Under the pieces are notes generated by a model. The model was not told the DNA's origin. It worked only from the letters and a program-made list of their open reading frames with translations, and did no database searches. 64,000 nucleotides of DNA, taken from the NCBI RefSeq assembly GCF_018881755.1, contig NZ_JACVPS010000002.1:186001-250000 (forward strand), read 5' to 3'. The position numbers and the translations under genes were made by a program. The stretch's first letter is position 1, and every line of letters starts with the position of its first letter. Below, in pieces: positions 55,247 to 64,000 of the stretch. The stretch is from Polynucleobacter finlandensis (GTDB lineage: Bacteria; Pseudomonadota; Gammaproteobacteria; Burkholderiales; Burkholderiaceae).

Positions 55247-56458
55247 ATGCCGGACACCTTATTTAAAGTCAAACGCTTAAGTGATTTAGCCGCTGCAGGC
55301 CTACTTAAAGGAAAGCGGGTCTTAATCCGTGCTGACCTGAATGTGCCGCAAGACGAGGCGGGCAATATTACTGAGGACACTCGGATTAGGGCCTCCATGC
55401 CAGCAGTGCAGATGTGTTTGGATGCTGGCGCAGCTGTCATGGTGACTTCTCATCTAGGGCGTCCAACCGAGGGTCAATTTAAGTCGGAGGACAGCCTTGC
55501 TCCAGTGGCGCATCGGATGGCCGAATTACTCAATCGCAAGGTGCCGCTGGTGAGTAATTGGGTGGATGGTGGGTTTGAGCTCAATCCTGGCGAATTGGTT
55601 TTGCTTGAAAACTGTCGCTTGAATGTAGGCGAGAAAAAGAATTCCGATGAGCTGTCGAAAAAGATTGCTGCACTCTGTGACGTGTATGTAAATGATGCAT
55701 TTGGTACAGCCCATCGTGCTGAAGCAACCACCAATGGCGTAGCTAAGTTTGCACCGATTGCTTGCGCTGGTCCATTGATGGCTGCTGAGCTTGATGCTTT
55801 GAGTCGTGCCTTGGCAAGTCCTAAGCGCCCGCTAGTTGCGATTGTTGCTGGCTCTAAGGTGTCGTCTAAATTAACCATCTTGAAAGCATTGGCCGACAAA
55901 GTAGACGAGTTAATCGTTGGCGGTGGTATTGCCAATACTTTTATGTTGGCAAAGGGTCTTCCAATTGGCAAGTCTTTAGCTGAACCAGACTTAGTTGATG
56001 AAGCTCGGGAGATCATGGAGATTATGGAAAAGCGCGGCGCGCATGTACCTATTCCTGAAGATGTGGTGGTCGCCAATGAGCTCTCACCTTTGGCACGCGC
56101 TAACCGAGTCGCCGCAGATCAAGTAGCTGAAGATGACATGATTTTGGATATCGGTCCAAAGACCGCAGCGCGTTTATCAACTATGCTGGCTCACGCTGGC
56201 ACGATTGTTTGGAATGGCCCTCTCGGCGTATTTGAGATTGATCAGTTTGGCGGCGGCACCAAGATGTTGGCTGCAGCTATTGCACATTCACCAGCATTCT
56301 CTATTGCTGGTGGTGGTGATACCTTGGCAGCAATTGCTAAGTACGGAATTCAGAATCAAGTGGATTACATCTCTACTGGCGGTGGTGCCTTTCTTGAATT
56401 TTTGGAAGGAAAAACCTTACCAGCCTTTGCAGTACTTGCTGAAAGAGCGAAAGACTAA
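55247..56458 (+). CDS. pgk: Phosphoglycerate kinase
   Basis: Interconverts 1,3-bisphosphoglycerate and 3-phosphoglycerate with ATP formation. The 403-residue product shows [13 protein letters not shown] near the start, [10 protein letters not shown] around residue 65, and [13 protein letters not shown] near the C-terminus. I chose ATG 55247; an in-frame TTG at 55163 gives a leader that does not resemble PGK. pyk begins two bases after the stop, so the two enzymes that make ATP in lower glycolysis are coupled. Confidence 0.97.
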   Translation: MPDTLFKVKRLSDLAAAGLLKGKRVLIRADLNVPQDEAGNITEDTRIRASMPAVQMCLDAGAAVMVTSHLGRPTEGQFKSEDSLAPVAHRMAELLNRKVPLVSNWVDGGFELNPGELVLLENCRLNVGEKKNSDELSKKIAALCDVYVNDAFGTAHRAEATTNGVAKFAPIACAGPLMAAELDALSRALASPKRPLVAIVAGSKVSSKLTILKALADKVDELIVGGGIANTFMLAKGLPIGKSLAEPDLVDEAREIMEIMEKRGAHVPIPEDVVVANELSPLARANRVAADQVAEDDMILDIGPKTAARLSTMLAHAGTIVWNGPLGVFEIDQFGGGTKMLAAAIAHSPAFSIAGGGDTLAAIAKYGIQNQVDYISTGGGAFLEFLEGKTLPAFAVLAERAKD

Positions 56459-56460
56459 AT

Positions 56461-57897
56461 ATGTTGAGAGCAACAAAAATCATTGCCACCTTAGGGCCGG
56501 CCTCTGAAAAGCCCGAAGTGTTGCGTGACATGATTCGTGCGGGTGTTGATGTTGTGCGAATGAACTTCTCTCATGGAACTATTGCTGATCACAAAGCGCG
56601 CCATGATTTAGTGCGCGCTATCTCCGCTGAAGTTGGCAAAGAAGTTGGCATTATGGCCGACCTTCAAGGCCCAAAAATTCGCGTCGGTAAATTTATCGAT
56701 AGCAAAATTTTGCTCAAAGAAGGCGAGTCATTTATTTTGGATGTGGATTGCGAGCTTGGTGATCAAGGGCGTGTTGGCCTTGATTACAAAGAATTGCCAA
56801 CTGACGTTAAACCAGGAGACCGTCTTTTACTCAATGATGGTTTAGTGGTGTTGCGCGTAGAGAATGTAAAGGGTGGAGAAATCTTTACCCGTGTAGAGCA
56901 GGGTGGCCCGCTTTCTAATAACAAAGGGATTAACCGCGCTGGCGGTGGCTTAACTGCACCAGCTTTAACTGAAAAAGATATTGCTGACTTAGATGCGGCG
57001 ATTGCGATGGGCGTAGACTTTTTGGCGATTAGCTTTCCAAAAGATGGCGCTGATATGGCATACGCTCGCCAGTTGGCAGATGCAGCAAGTACGAAGCACG
57101 GTGTTGGCAAGGTGAAGACCATTGCAAAGGTTGAGCGTGCCGAAGCCATTATGCCTGGCGCCTTAGAGAGCATCATTGCCGAGAGCGACGGCATCATGGT
57201 TGCACGTGGTGATTTGGCAATTGAGGTTGGCAATCCAGCTGTACCTGCTTTGCAAAAGCGCATGATTAAGTTGGCACTTGAGGCTGATAAATTTACGATC
57301 ACTGCGACTCAAATGATGGAGTCGATGATTAATGCACCCGTACCGACACGCGCAGAGGTAAGCGACGTTGCTAATGCAGTATTGGATGGCACCGATGCGG
57401 TGATGCTCTCTGCTGAATCTGCAGCTGGTATGTATCCAGTGCAAACCATCAAAGCCATGGCTGAGATTTGTGTAGAAGCAGAAAAATCCGACCGTGTGAA
57501 GCTTGATACCGACTTTCTAGATCAAACCTTTACACGCATTGATCAAACGATTGCTTTGGGCGCGCTCTTTACTGCCCACCATTTGAATGCCAATGCGATT
57601 GCCGCTTTGACGGATTCAGGCTCAACCCCAATCTGGATGAGTCGCCATAATATTCATGTGCCCATCTTTGCTTTGACTTCGAAGATTAGTACTCAACGTG
57701 CTTTAAGCACATATCGCAATGTCACCCCAATCGGCTTGGATTACACCAAGGACCGCGATACCGCTTTGCAAGAAGTGGAAGACTGCTTGAAGAAATTAGG
57801 CGCGGTGAAAAAGGGTGATACGGTTGTATTAACTTCTGGCGAGCCCATGGGCGAACCAGGCGGAACTAATACTCTCAAGATTATTCATGTGAAATAA
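56461..57897 (+). CDS. pyk: Pyruvate kinase
   Basis: Makes pyruvate and ATP from phosphoenolpyruvate. The 478-residue product has TKIIATLGPAS at the N-terminus, MNFSHG, the ADLQGPKIRVG segment, and the catalytic MVARGDLAIEVG / TATQMMESM regions. The C-terminal regulatory domain is complete. It sits between pgk and fba in the same direction. Confidence 0.97.
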   Translation: MLRATKIIATLGPASEKPEVLRDMIRAGVDVVRMNFSHGTIADHKARHDLVRAISAEVGKEVGIMADLQGPKIRVGKFIDSKILLKEGESFILDVDCELGDQGRVGLDYKELPTDVKPGDRLLLNDGLVVLRVENVKGGEIFTRVEQGGPLSNNKGINRAGGGLTAPALTEKDIADLDAAIAMGVDFLAISFPKDGADMAYARQLADAASTKHGVGKVKTIAKVERAEAIMPGALESIIAESDGIMVARGDLAIEVGNPAVPALQKRMIKLALEADKFTITATQMMESMINAPVPTRAEVSDVANAVLDGTDAVMLSAESAAGMYPVQTIKAMAEICVEAEKSDRVKLDTDFLDQTFTRIDQTIALGALFTAHHLNANAIAALTDSGSTPIWMSRHNIHVPIFALTSKISTQRALSTYRNVTPIGLDYTKDRDTALQEVEDCLKKLGAVKKGDTVVLTSGEPMGEPGGTNTLKIIHVK

Positions 57898-57959
57898 GCG
57901 CATTAAAAACCTATTCAGATTTAACTATTCATTTAACAACCTAGACTTAAGAGAACACC

Positions 57960-59024
57960 ATGGCCTTAGTATCTTTACGACAACTCTTGGATCATGCCGC
58001 TGAAAACGGTTATGGCTTGCCAGCATTTAATGTTAATAACTTAGAGCAAGTGACGGCCATCATGGAGGCTGCAAGTGAGGCAGATTCTCCGGTCATCATG
58101 CAAGCATCCGCTGGAGCCCGCAAGTACGCAGGCGAAGCATTTCTCCGTCATTTGATCTCAGCTGCTGTTGAGGCTTATCCGCATATTCCGGTTGTCATGC
58201 ATCAAGATCATGGTCAGAGTCCTGCAGTTTGTATGGCGGCAATCAAGAGTGGCTTCACCAGTGTGATGATGGATGGCTCATTGGAGGCTGATGGTAAGTC
58301 AGTGGCTAGCTATGAATACAACGTAGATGTATCTAGAGAGGTTGTGAAATTTTCACACTCCATCGGAGTGACTGTTGAAGCTGAGCTTGGCGTGTTAGGT
58401 TCTTTAGAAACCATGAAGGGCGACAAGGAAGACGGACATGGTGCTGATGGCACGATGACACGCGAACAGTTGCTTACCGATGTTGAACAAGCTGCTGATT
58501 TTGTTAAGGCCACTCAGTGTGATGCCTTGGCGATTGCAATTGGCACTAGTCACGGCGCCTACAAGTTCACTAAAAAGCCTACAGGCGATATTTTGGCAAT
58601 TGATCGCATCAGAGAGATTCATGCACGCATTCCGAATACTCACTTAGTGATGCATGGTTCATCTAGCGTTCCACAAGAATTGCTCGCTGAGATTCGTGAA
58701 TTTGGTGGCGATATGAAAGAGACTTATGGTGTGCCTGTTGAAGAGATTCAAGAGGGCATTAAGAATGGCGTCCGTAAGATCAACATTGACACCGATATTC
58801 GTTTGGCAATGACAGGCGCAATACGCCGCTACCTCTTTGAGAATCCAGGTAAATTTGATCCCCGTGATTATTTGAAGCCGGCGCGTGAAGCAGCTAAGAA
58901 AGTGTGTATTGCGCGTTTCCAAGCCTTTGGTTCTGCTGGTCAAGCCTCAAAAATCAAACCTATCTCGTTGGAAAAGATGGCTGAGTTGTATAAGAGCGGT
59001 AAGTTAGCTCAGATCGTGAAGTGA
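57960..59024 (+). CDS. fba: Class II fructose-bisphosphate aldolase
   Basis: Zinc-dependent aldolase of 354 residues, of the type that also serves the Calvin cycle (CbbA-like) in relatives. Zinc-ligand histidines are in MHQDHGQS and VMHGSSS, and the GTSHGAYKF loop and [11 protein letters not shown] segment are typical. It follows pyk by 62 bases and precedes purC by 7, so the glycolytic and purine genes may share transcription. No Calvin-cycle genes are in view. Confidence 0.96.
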   Translation: MALVSLRQLLDHAAENGYGLPAFNVNNLEQVTAIMEAASEADSPVIMQASAGARKYAGEAFLRHLISAAVEAYPHIPVVMHQDHGQSPAVCMAAIKSGFTSVMMDGSLEADGKSVASYEYNVDVSREVVKFSHSIGVTVEAELGVLGSLETMKGDKEDGHGADGTMTREQLLTDVEQAADFVKATQCDALAIAIGTSHGAYKFTKKPTGDILAIDRIREIHARIPNTHLVMHGSSSVPQELLAEIREFGGDMKETYGVPVEEIQEGIKNGVRKINIDTDIRLAMTGAIRRYLFENPGKFDPRDYLKPAREAAKKVCIARFQAFGSAGQASKIKPISLEKMAELYKSGKLAQIVK

Positions 59025-59031
59025 GTTGAAT

Positions 59032-59928
59032 ATGTCTGCTTTGTACGCCACTTCTATTCAGTCTTTGCCTTTGTTGTCCAAAGGAAAAGTGCGTGACGTC
59101 TACGCGCTCGGTGACGACAAGTTATTGATGATTACCACTGACCGCTTATCTGCCTTTGATGTGGTGATGGGTCAACCAATTCCTGAGAAGGGCATTGTTC
59201 TCAATCAAATGGCTAACTTTTGGTTCGATAAATTAGCTGCAGTCATCCCTAATCATCTCACTGGAATTGATCCAACGACAGTAGTAAGTCCCGAGGAAGT
59301 ATCGCAAGTCAAAGGTCGTGCGGTAGTAGCAAAGCGTCTCAAGCCGATCTTAGTAGAAGCTGTTGTGCGTGGTTATTTAGCGGGTAGTGGCTGGAAGGAT
59401 TACAAAGAAAGTGGCAAGGTTTGCGGGATTGCATTACCGGCTGGTTTGGAAAATGCCCAAAAGTTACCTGAGCCTATTTTTACTCCTGCGGCTAAAGCGG
59501 ACGTAGGCGAGCACGACGAAAATATTTCTTTTGAAAAAGTCATTGAGCTCATCGGTGAAAAGTTGGCTAAGCAGATTCGTGAAGTGAGTATTCGTCTTTA
59601 TAAAGAAGCGTCAGAATACGCAGCGACTCGCGGGATCATCATTGCTGATACCAAGTTTGAGTTTGGTCTAGACGATGCTGGTCAATTGGTGCTGATGGAT
59701 GAAATCCTCACAGCCGATTCTTCCCGTTTCTGGCCTGCTGAAACGTATTACGTTGGTGCCAACCCCCCGTCGTATGACAAACAGTTCGTGCGAGATTGGC
59801 TTGAAACTGCCCAAGTAGATGGCAAGTTATGGCCTAAAACTGCCCCAGCCCCAGCATTGCCAGTAGATGTTATTGAAAAGACCGCTCAGAAGTACCGTGA
59901 GGCCTTAACTCGTCTCACTCAGATCTAA
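59032..59928 (+). CDS. purC: Phosphoribosylaminoimidazole-succinocarboxamide synthase
   Basis: SAICAR synthetase, an ATP-dependent step of purine synthesis. The 298-residue product shows [18 protein letters not shown] near the start, [16 protein letters not shown] in the middle, and the [11 protein letters not shown] motif. The ATG at 59032 is preferred over an in-frame TTG at 59026. The length matches the larger betaproteobacterial form. purE and purK follow after an 80-base gap that may have its own promoter. Confidence 0.96.
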   Translation: MSALYATSIQSLPLLSKGKVRDVYALGDDKLLMITTDRLSAFDVVMGQPIPEKGIVLNQMANFWFDKLAAVIPNHLTGIDPTTVVSPEEVSQVKGRAVVAKRLKPILVEAVVRGYLAGSGWKDYKESGKVCGIALPAGLENAQKLPEPIFTPAAKADVGEHDENISFEKVIELIGEKLAKQIREVSIRLYKEASEYAATRGIIIADTKFEFGLDDAGQLVLMDEILTADSSRFWPAETYYVGANPPSYDKQFVRDWLETAQVDGKLWPKTAPAPALPVDVIEKTAQKYREALTRLTQI

Positions 59929-59941
59929 ACTCAGGCTTGAT

Positions 59942-59970
59942 TTTCCAAAGCCCTAAAAGGCTGGGATAAT
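59942..59970 (+). promoter_or_regulatory. Candidate promoter of purE-purK-sua5
   Basis: TTTCCA (59942-59947, 4 of 6 to -35) and GATAAT (59965-59970, 5 of 6 to -10) with a 17-base spacer, 38 bases before purE. An AGCC/GGCT hairpin lies in the spacer region. Whether purE is instead read through from purC is not clear. Confidence 0.4.
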
Positions 59971-60008
59971 AGAGTCCTATTAAAGAATTCAGGGTTTTTG
60001 GAGAGGCA

Positions 60009-60503
60009 ATGAGCAAGAAGCCAGTAGTGGGAATAGTGATGGGTTCCAATTCAGATTGGGACACGATGCAGCACGCTGCTCAAATGCTCGAGCAATTCGG
60101 TATTCCTCATGAAGCACAGGTCCTCTCTGCCCATCGTATGCCTGATGATATGTTTCAGTATGCAGAAAAGGCGAAAGCCAATGGCCTGCAGGCCATCATT
60201 GCTGGTGCAGGTGGCGCGGCTCACTTACCAGGCATGCTTGCCTCCAAAACAATTGTTCCTGTTTATGGTGTTCCTGTAGCTAGCAAATACCTTCGCGGTG
60301 AAGATTCTTTGTACTCTATCGTGCAAATGCCCAAAGGCATTCCGGTGGCAACTTTTGCCATTGGCGAAGCTGGTGCCGCCAATGCTGCTTTACATGTGAT
60401 CGCTGGTTTGGCTTTGCATGATGCTGATTTGGCTAAGCGCTTGGAAGATTTCCGCCTGAAGCAATCTGAAACTGCACGTTCAATGAATTTGCCGGGATAT
60501 TAA
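60009..60503 (+). CDS. purE: N5-carboxyaminoimidazole ribonucleotide mutase
   Basis: Mutase converting N5-CAIR to CAIR. The 164-residue product has the characteristic [15 protein letters not shown]-terminus, the SAHRMPDDM motif and the [13 protein letters not shown] loop. GGAG at 60000-60003 precedes the ATG. purK follows after 4 bases. Confidence 0.97.
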   Translation: MSKKPVVGIVMGSNSDWDTMQHAAQMLEQFGIPHEAQVLSAHRMPDDMFQYAEKAKANGLQAIIAGAGGAAHLPGMLASKTIVPVYGVPVASKYLRGEDSLYSIVQMPKGIPVATFAIGEAGAANAALHVIAGLALHDADLAKRLEDFRLKQSETARSMNLPGY

Positions 60504-60507
60504 TTAC

Positions 60508-61692
60508 ATGGCGGATCGCATGGAACCCATTTTGCCGGGTTCGTATTTAGGAATATTAGGTGGTGGTCAGTTAGGGCGGATGTTTACCCAGGCTGCCCAA
60601 GCAATGGGATACAAGGTTTGCGTTCTAGATCCTGGATCCAATAGCCCTGCAGGCTCGATTGCAGAAAAATTCATTCAAGCTGATTACACCGACTCTGCTG
60701 CTCTGAAAGAGATGGCGTCAATTTGCTCGTCAGTCAGTACTGAATTTGAGAATGTTCCAGCCCAAGCTTTAGATGAGCTAGAGTCTTTGGGCGTGTTTGT
60801 TGCTCCACGAAGTAGCTGTGTCTCTTTGGCGCAAAACCGTATTGCTGAGAAAAAATTCTTAGCTACCTGGAAAGCAGAAACCAATATTGGACCGGCCCCA
60901 AACTTTGTCATTGAGCACGATGCGGATATTGCACATGTGCCAAACGACCTCTTTCCTGGCATTTTAAAAACTGCTCGTATGGGCTATGACGGCAAAGGGC
61001 AGGCTACTGTTTATGACGCAGAAGGCTTAACGACTGCATGGAATGATTTTGGTCGAGTACCTTGCGTACTTGAGAAGCGGATGGACTTGGACTTCGAGGT
61101 CTCAGCCTTAGTAGTGCGTGGTTATGATGATTCTGTGGTGGCTTACCCGGTTTCTCAGAATATTCACCGTGACGGTATTTTGCATACCTCCACTGTGCCA
61201 GCCCCATCACTCAAGCCTGAGCAAGAGAAGAAAATTATTGCTGCAGCCAAAGCGCTGATTCGGAAGATTGATTATGTGGGTGTGCTGTGCGTGGAATTCT
61301 TTGTGCTTAAAAGCGGTGATATCGTCGCTAATGAGATTGCGCCACGTCCACATAACTCCGGCCACTACACCATGGATGCTTGTGTCAGCAGCCAGTTTGA
61401 ACAACAAGTAAGAGCGATGGCGCGTTTGCCGCTGGGCGATACCCGTTTGCTTGCTCCAGTTTCAATGCTCAATTTATTGGGCGACCTTTGGTTTGAGGGT
61501 AGCGAAGATAAGCCTAGAGAACCAGCTTGGAATAAGGTGCTTGGGCACTCTGATGCGAAGTTGCATCTTTATGGGAAGTCTGAGCCACGCATCGGTCGCA
61601 AGATGGGCCACGTGAATTGTTTAGGTGAGTCTTTAGGTGGCGCCCGTCAAACCTGTGCAGCAGTTGCGCTTGAGTTAGGTCTCGAGCCCTAG
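60508..61692 (+). CDS. purK: N5-carboxyaminoimidazole ribonucleotide synthase
   Basis: ATP-grasp enzyme that carboxylates AIR to N5-CAIR, working with PurE. The 394-residue product has the ILGGGQLGRMFTQAA motif near the start, STEFENVP, and the catalytic block NEIAPRPHNSGHYT. Its stop is 3 bases before the next gene. Confidence 0.96.
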   Translation: MADRMEPILPGSYLGILGGGQLGRMFTQAAQAMGYKVCVLDPGSNSPAGSIAEKFIQADYTDSAALKEMASICSSVSTEFENVPAQALDELESLGVFVAPRSSCVSLAQNRIAEKKFLATWKAETNIGPAPNFVIEHDADIAHVPNDLFPGILKTARMGYDGKGQATVYDAEGLTTAWNDFGRVPCVLEKRMDLDFEVSALVVRGYDDSVVAYPVSQNIHRDGILHTSTVPAPSLKPEQEKKIIAAAKALIRKIDYVGVLCVEFFVLKSGDIVANEIAPRPHNSGHYTMDACVSSQFEQQVRAMARLPLGDTRLLAPVSMLNLLGDLWFEGSEDKPREPAWNKVLGHSDAKLHLYGKSEPRIGRKMGHVNCLGESLGGARQTCAAVALELGLEP

Positions 61693-61695
61693 GCA

Positions 61696-62790
61696 ATGTC
61701 CATTAACAGTACAGCACTGCAAACATCTGCAGTGATTAACGAAGCAGTACAAACCTTACGTGATGGTGGTTTGGTAGCGTTTCCGACCGAGACAGTTTAT
61801 GGCTTGGGCGCTGATGCCAGAAATCCTGAGGCCATTCAGAAACTTTTTACTGCTAAGGGTAGACCTTCAAATCATCCGGTGATTGTGCATTTAGCAGCAC
61901 CAGAAAAATATGATGCTCCACAAGTGGATTGGGCTGCATTGCTGAGTCCTTGGGTACGCGATTTATCTGAGGATGCCCTGCAACTCATTAATGCATTTTG
62001 GCCTGGTCCACTTACCTTAGTCTTTAAAAAAGATAAAAGTGTTTTAGATGAAATCACTGGTGGCCAAGACACGGTAGCAATACGGGCGCCAGCACATCCG
62101 CTAGCACAAACCCTATTGCGTAAATTTAAGGGTGGCGTTGTGGCACCCTCTGCCAATCGTTTTGGCAAAGTTTCGCCAACAAGTGCCGCTGATGTCCGAA
62201 GTGAATTCGAAGGCATGCTTGACTTGATGGTGTTGGATGGCGGTGATTGTGAGGTTGGTATTGAATCGACCATCATTGATTTATCTTCAGGTGATCATGC
62301 AGTGCTGCTTCGGCCTGGCGCCATTACCCCAAGTCAAATATTTGCTAAGACTGGTATCAAGGTATCCCAGCCTGGAGAAGTTACGGCCACTCATTCAGAA
62401 AAAAATATTCCTAGAGTATCTGGAAGCCTGAAGGCGCACTACGCGCCAACTACTCCATTACGACTTTATCCACCTGGGCGAGTCTTAGACGCTTTGAGCG
62501 AATTCCCTGACATTAAGTCGCGTGTGGCTGTGGCAGTGTGGGATTCCGATTCTTCATTGGGTCATGATGGGCATCCTTCAGTGTACTTTGAAGAAGTCAC
62601 TGTACCGAGTGATAGTGCTGCATTCGCGAGTCGCCTCTATCGTTCTTTGCGCGACCTAGATCAACTGGGCTGGGATTTGCTTTTGTTCCCAGAGCCACCT
62701 GCTGGTGAAGAGTGGGATGGGGTGAGAGATCGACTTCAGCGGGCCTGTTTTGGCTCAGGACCATCTTCCAGCAACCACGCTAGTAATTGA
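61696..62790 (+). CDS. sua5: L-threonylcarbamoyladenylate synthase (Sua5 type)
   Basis: Makes threonylcarbamoyl-AMP for the t6A37 modification of ANN-decoding tRNAs. The YrdC domain occupies residues up to about 230 (GLVAFPTETVYGLGADA, TAKGRPSNHPVIVHL, APSANRFGKVSPTSA). A C-terminal Sua5 domain makes this the long form, 364 residues, unlike the short TsaC. The ATG begins 3 bases after purK. The last 55 bases overlap the end of the convergent dacB. Confidence 0.94.
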   Translation: MSINSTALQTSAVINEAVQTLRDGGLVAFPTETVYGLGADARNPEAIQKLFTAKGRPSNHPVIVHLAAPEKYDAPQVDWAALLSPWVRDLSEDALQLINAFWPGPLTLVFKKDKSVLDEITGGQDTVAIRAPAHPLAQTLLRKFKGGVVAPSANRFGKVSPTSAADVRSEFEGMLDLMVLDGGDCEVGIESTIIDLSSGDHAVLLRPGAITPSQIFAKTGIKVSQPGEVTATHSEKNIPRVSGSLKAHYAPTTPLRLYPPGRVLDALSEFPDIKSRVAVAVWDSDSSLGHDGHPSVYFEEVTVPSDSAAFASRLYRSLRDLDQLGWDLLLFPEPPAGEEWDGVRDRLQRACFGSGPSSSNHASN

Positions 62791-64000
62791 TCGTGCGCTT
62801 CTAAGCCTCTCCAGGCATTGGGGTGGTTGATGAATGAAGTGACGGCGTACATTTTTCCAGATTTGCTAATCACATAACCTGAGATCGCTCGCACATCGGA
62901 GAGTGAGCCTGTTTTAATTCTGGCTTCAGGTTTTTTCTTAAGGTGTAAAAACTTTCGTAGCTGAGTCATAAGGCGATTACGCATAGTTCCGTCCGATCCT
63001 GCTAAGGGTAAGCTGTTATAAAACGCCTCAGCAACGGCGAGCTTACGAGCGGTGACCAGGAGCTCATTCATATGCTGCGCCGAGATGGCTTCATTACGCG
63101 ATAGCCCGGAGCCGTTCTCAATCATGAGTTCTGGAAACTGCAAGCCCATTTTTTTGAGCCACCCCTGAATCACTAGTTCACCATTTTCTGTGGTCGCAGG
63201 TTTACCCATTTTTTCCAGGGCTAAGGTCAGCATCAATTGCCTAGCCATGACATTGTTTGAATACTTATTAATATCTTGTACGTCATCAGCTAAGTTAATG
63301 CCTTCAAATTGCAGGAGTGGTCTAGCGGTGATTGGCACGATGCCATTGCTGCCTGTTGGAGTTTGCGCCCAAGTACCACTAGCTAACTCCCAGGCGGCAA
63401 TAAAGCCCCGGGTTAAGAAGGTGTTGGCATCTAAGGCAACGACGTTATAAGCGACCCCTTTGCATCCATTTGGAAATGCCCCAGAAAATGAAGCGCTAAT
63501 ACTTTGATTGGGGGATGCGCTACCACTTTCAGGATTGATCTCAAAGCGTATGTCTTTCTTCCATGAGTCACAAGAGCGATCAACGAGCTGCATCTCATTA
63601 TTAATCTTGAAATTAGCAAGCGCAGGGGTGTAATTAATATCTATAAAGTCAGCGGTACGGGATTTGCCCATCTGAAACGATATGGTCCGAAAGGCATAGA
63701 GGAGGGGATCTGGAGTAACGTTGTAGGCGCGTAGTGCTTCGCCATCAATGGTGTTTTGCTCCATGACGCTAGGAGCATAGGCGCTTCGATCGAAGATGAG
63801 GTTGCCATCAATCTTCTGGATTCCTAAACCTTGCAGATCTTTCATCATCCGCGCGAGCTCTTCAGGGATAAGCTTTGGATCACCACTGCCCTGAAGATAC
63901 AAATTGCCTTTTAAAACGCCTTGACGAATAGCCCCATCAGTAAAGAGCTTGGTGCGCCAGCGATACTGTGGACCTAAAATATCCAAGCCAGCAAGAGTTG
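62736..64000 (-). CDS. dacB: D-alanyl-D-alanine carboxypeptidase/endopeptidase (PBP4 type), 3' part
   Basis: Serine-type penicillin-binding protein of the S13 family that trims peptidoglycan cross-links in the periplasm. The window holds the C-terminal 420 or so residues, and the N-terminus with the SxxK serine lies beyond base 64000. Visible are LGPQYRW at the cut end, the SxN motif in NGSGLSRN, and the KTG motif in IKTGSLSD. The apparent first methionine near 63986 is a TTG leucine codon, not a start. Its C-terminus overlaps sua5 by 55 bases. Confidence 0.93.
   Translation of the reverse strand, partial: TLAGLDILGPQYRWRTKLFTDGAIRQGVLKGNLYLQGSGDPKLIPEELARMMKDLQGLGIQKIDGNLIFDRSAYAPSVMEQNTIDGEALRAYNVTPDPLLYAFRTISFQMGKSRTADFIDINYTPALANFKINNEMQLVDRSCDSWKKDIRFEINPESGSASPNQSISASFSGAFPNGCKGVAYNVVALDANTFLTRGFIAAWELASGTWAQTPTGSNGIVPITARPLLQFEGINLADDVQDINKYSNNVMARQLMLTLALEKMGKPATTENGELVIQGWLKKMGLQFPELMIENGSGLSRNEAISAQHMNELLVTARKLAVAEAFYNSLPLAGSDGTMRNRLMTQLRKFLHLKKKPEARIKTGSLSDVRAISGYVISKSGKMYAVTSFINHPNAWRGLEAHDQLLAWLLEDGPEPKQAR

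Overview
The window looks like the core chromosome of a small-genome, free-living betaproteobacterium of the Burkholderiaceae, most like Polynucleobacter. This rests on gene order and protein resemblance, not on a search. Diagnostic neighbourhoods are rplM-rpsI-argC-erpA-anmK-tyrS, dusB-fis-purH-ruvC-ruvA-ruvB, lptD-surA-pdxA-rsmA, miaB-ybeY-corC-lnt-glyQ-glyS-gmhB-plsC, recA-recX, sucC-sucD, and pgk-pyk-fba-purC-purE-purK. Genes are tightly packed with many overlapping starts and stops. No gene-free stretch exceeds about 205 bases. I saw no insertion sequence, prophage, CRISPR array, toxin-antitoxin pair or rRNA gene. There is one tRNA, with anticodon CAT.

Layout. 1-4.8 kb: the end of rplM, rpsI, argC, erpA, anmK (reverse) and tyrS. 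4.8-6.7 kb: a small membrane protein divergent from a nitronate-monooxygenase-like flavoprotein with an unusual Cys-rich tail. 6.7-16.3 kb: ten reverse-strand genes (amgK, murU, pepP, a UbiH-family hydroxylase, dusB, fis, purH, ruvC, ruvA, ruvB). 16.3-22.0 kb: lptD-surA-pdxA-rsmA. 22.0-30.7 kb: a long reverse operon from miaB to plsC. 30.8-43.2 kb: transport and small accessory genes (putative Na+/H+ antiporter, rhodanese, OsmC, glycine-zipper lipoprotein, Rap1a-like secreted protein, Amt ammonium transporter, gamma-carbonic anhydrase, AEC and TRIC proteins, GGT-like enzyme, MFS transporter, MOSC protein, Tat-signal PrpD-like protein). 43.3-49.4 kb: tRNA-Met, a DUF2878-like protein, recA-recX under a LexA box, sucC-sucD, a TerC-family protein and a lone type IV pilin. 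49.5-55.0 kb: moaC, a BepA-like protease, and a reverse group of ilvE, a zinc-finger protein, waaF and two small proteins. 55.2-64 kb: lower glycolysis, purine genes, sua5, and the 3' part of dacB running off the window.

How the genes work together. Envelope functions recur: heptose-containing LPS (gmhB, waaF, lptD), outer-membrane protein quality control (surA, bepA-like), lipoprotein acylation (lnt), phospholipid synthesis (plsC), and peptidoglycan recycling by the anmK / amgK-murU route. DNA repair (ruvCAB, recA-recX) and translation or tRNA modification (rpsI, tyrS, glyQS, miaB, dusB, rsmA, ybeY, sua5) make up much of the rest.

I found no clear undescribed multi-gene system. The best leads are the Cys-tailed flavoprotein with a palindrome at its promoter, a PrpD-family protein with a predicted Tat signal, a pilin with a long leader, an NtrC-like palindrome upstream of amt, a large Cys-containing insertion in the MFS transporter, and the absence of phoH/ybeZ from the miaB-ybeY operon.
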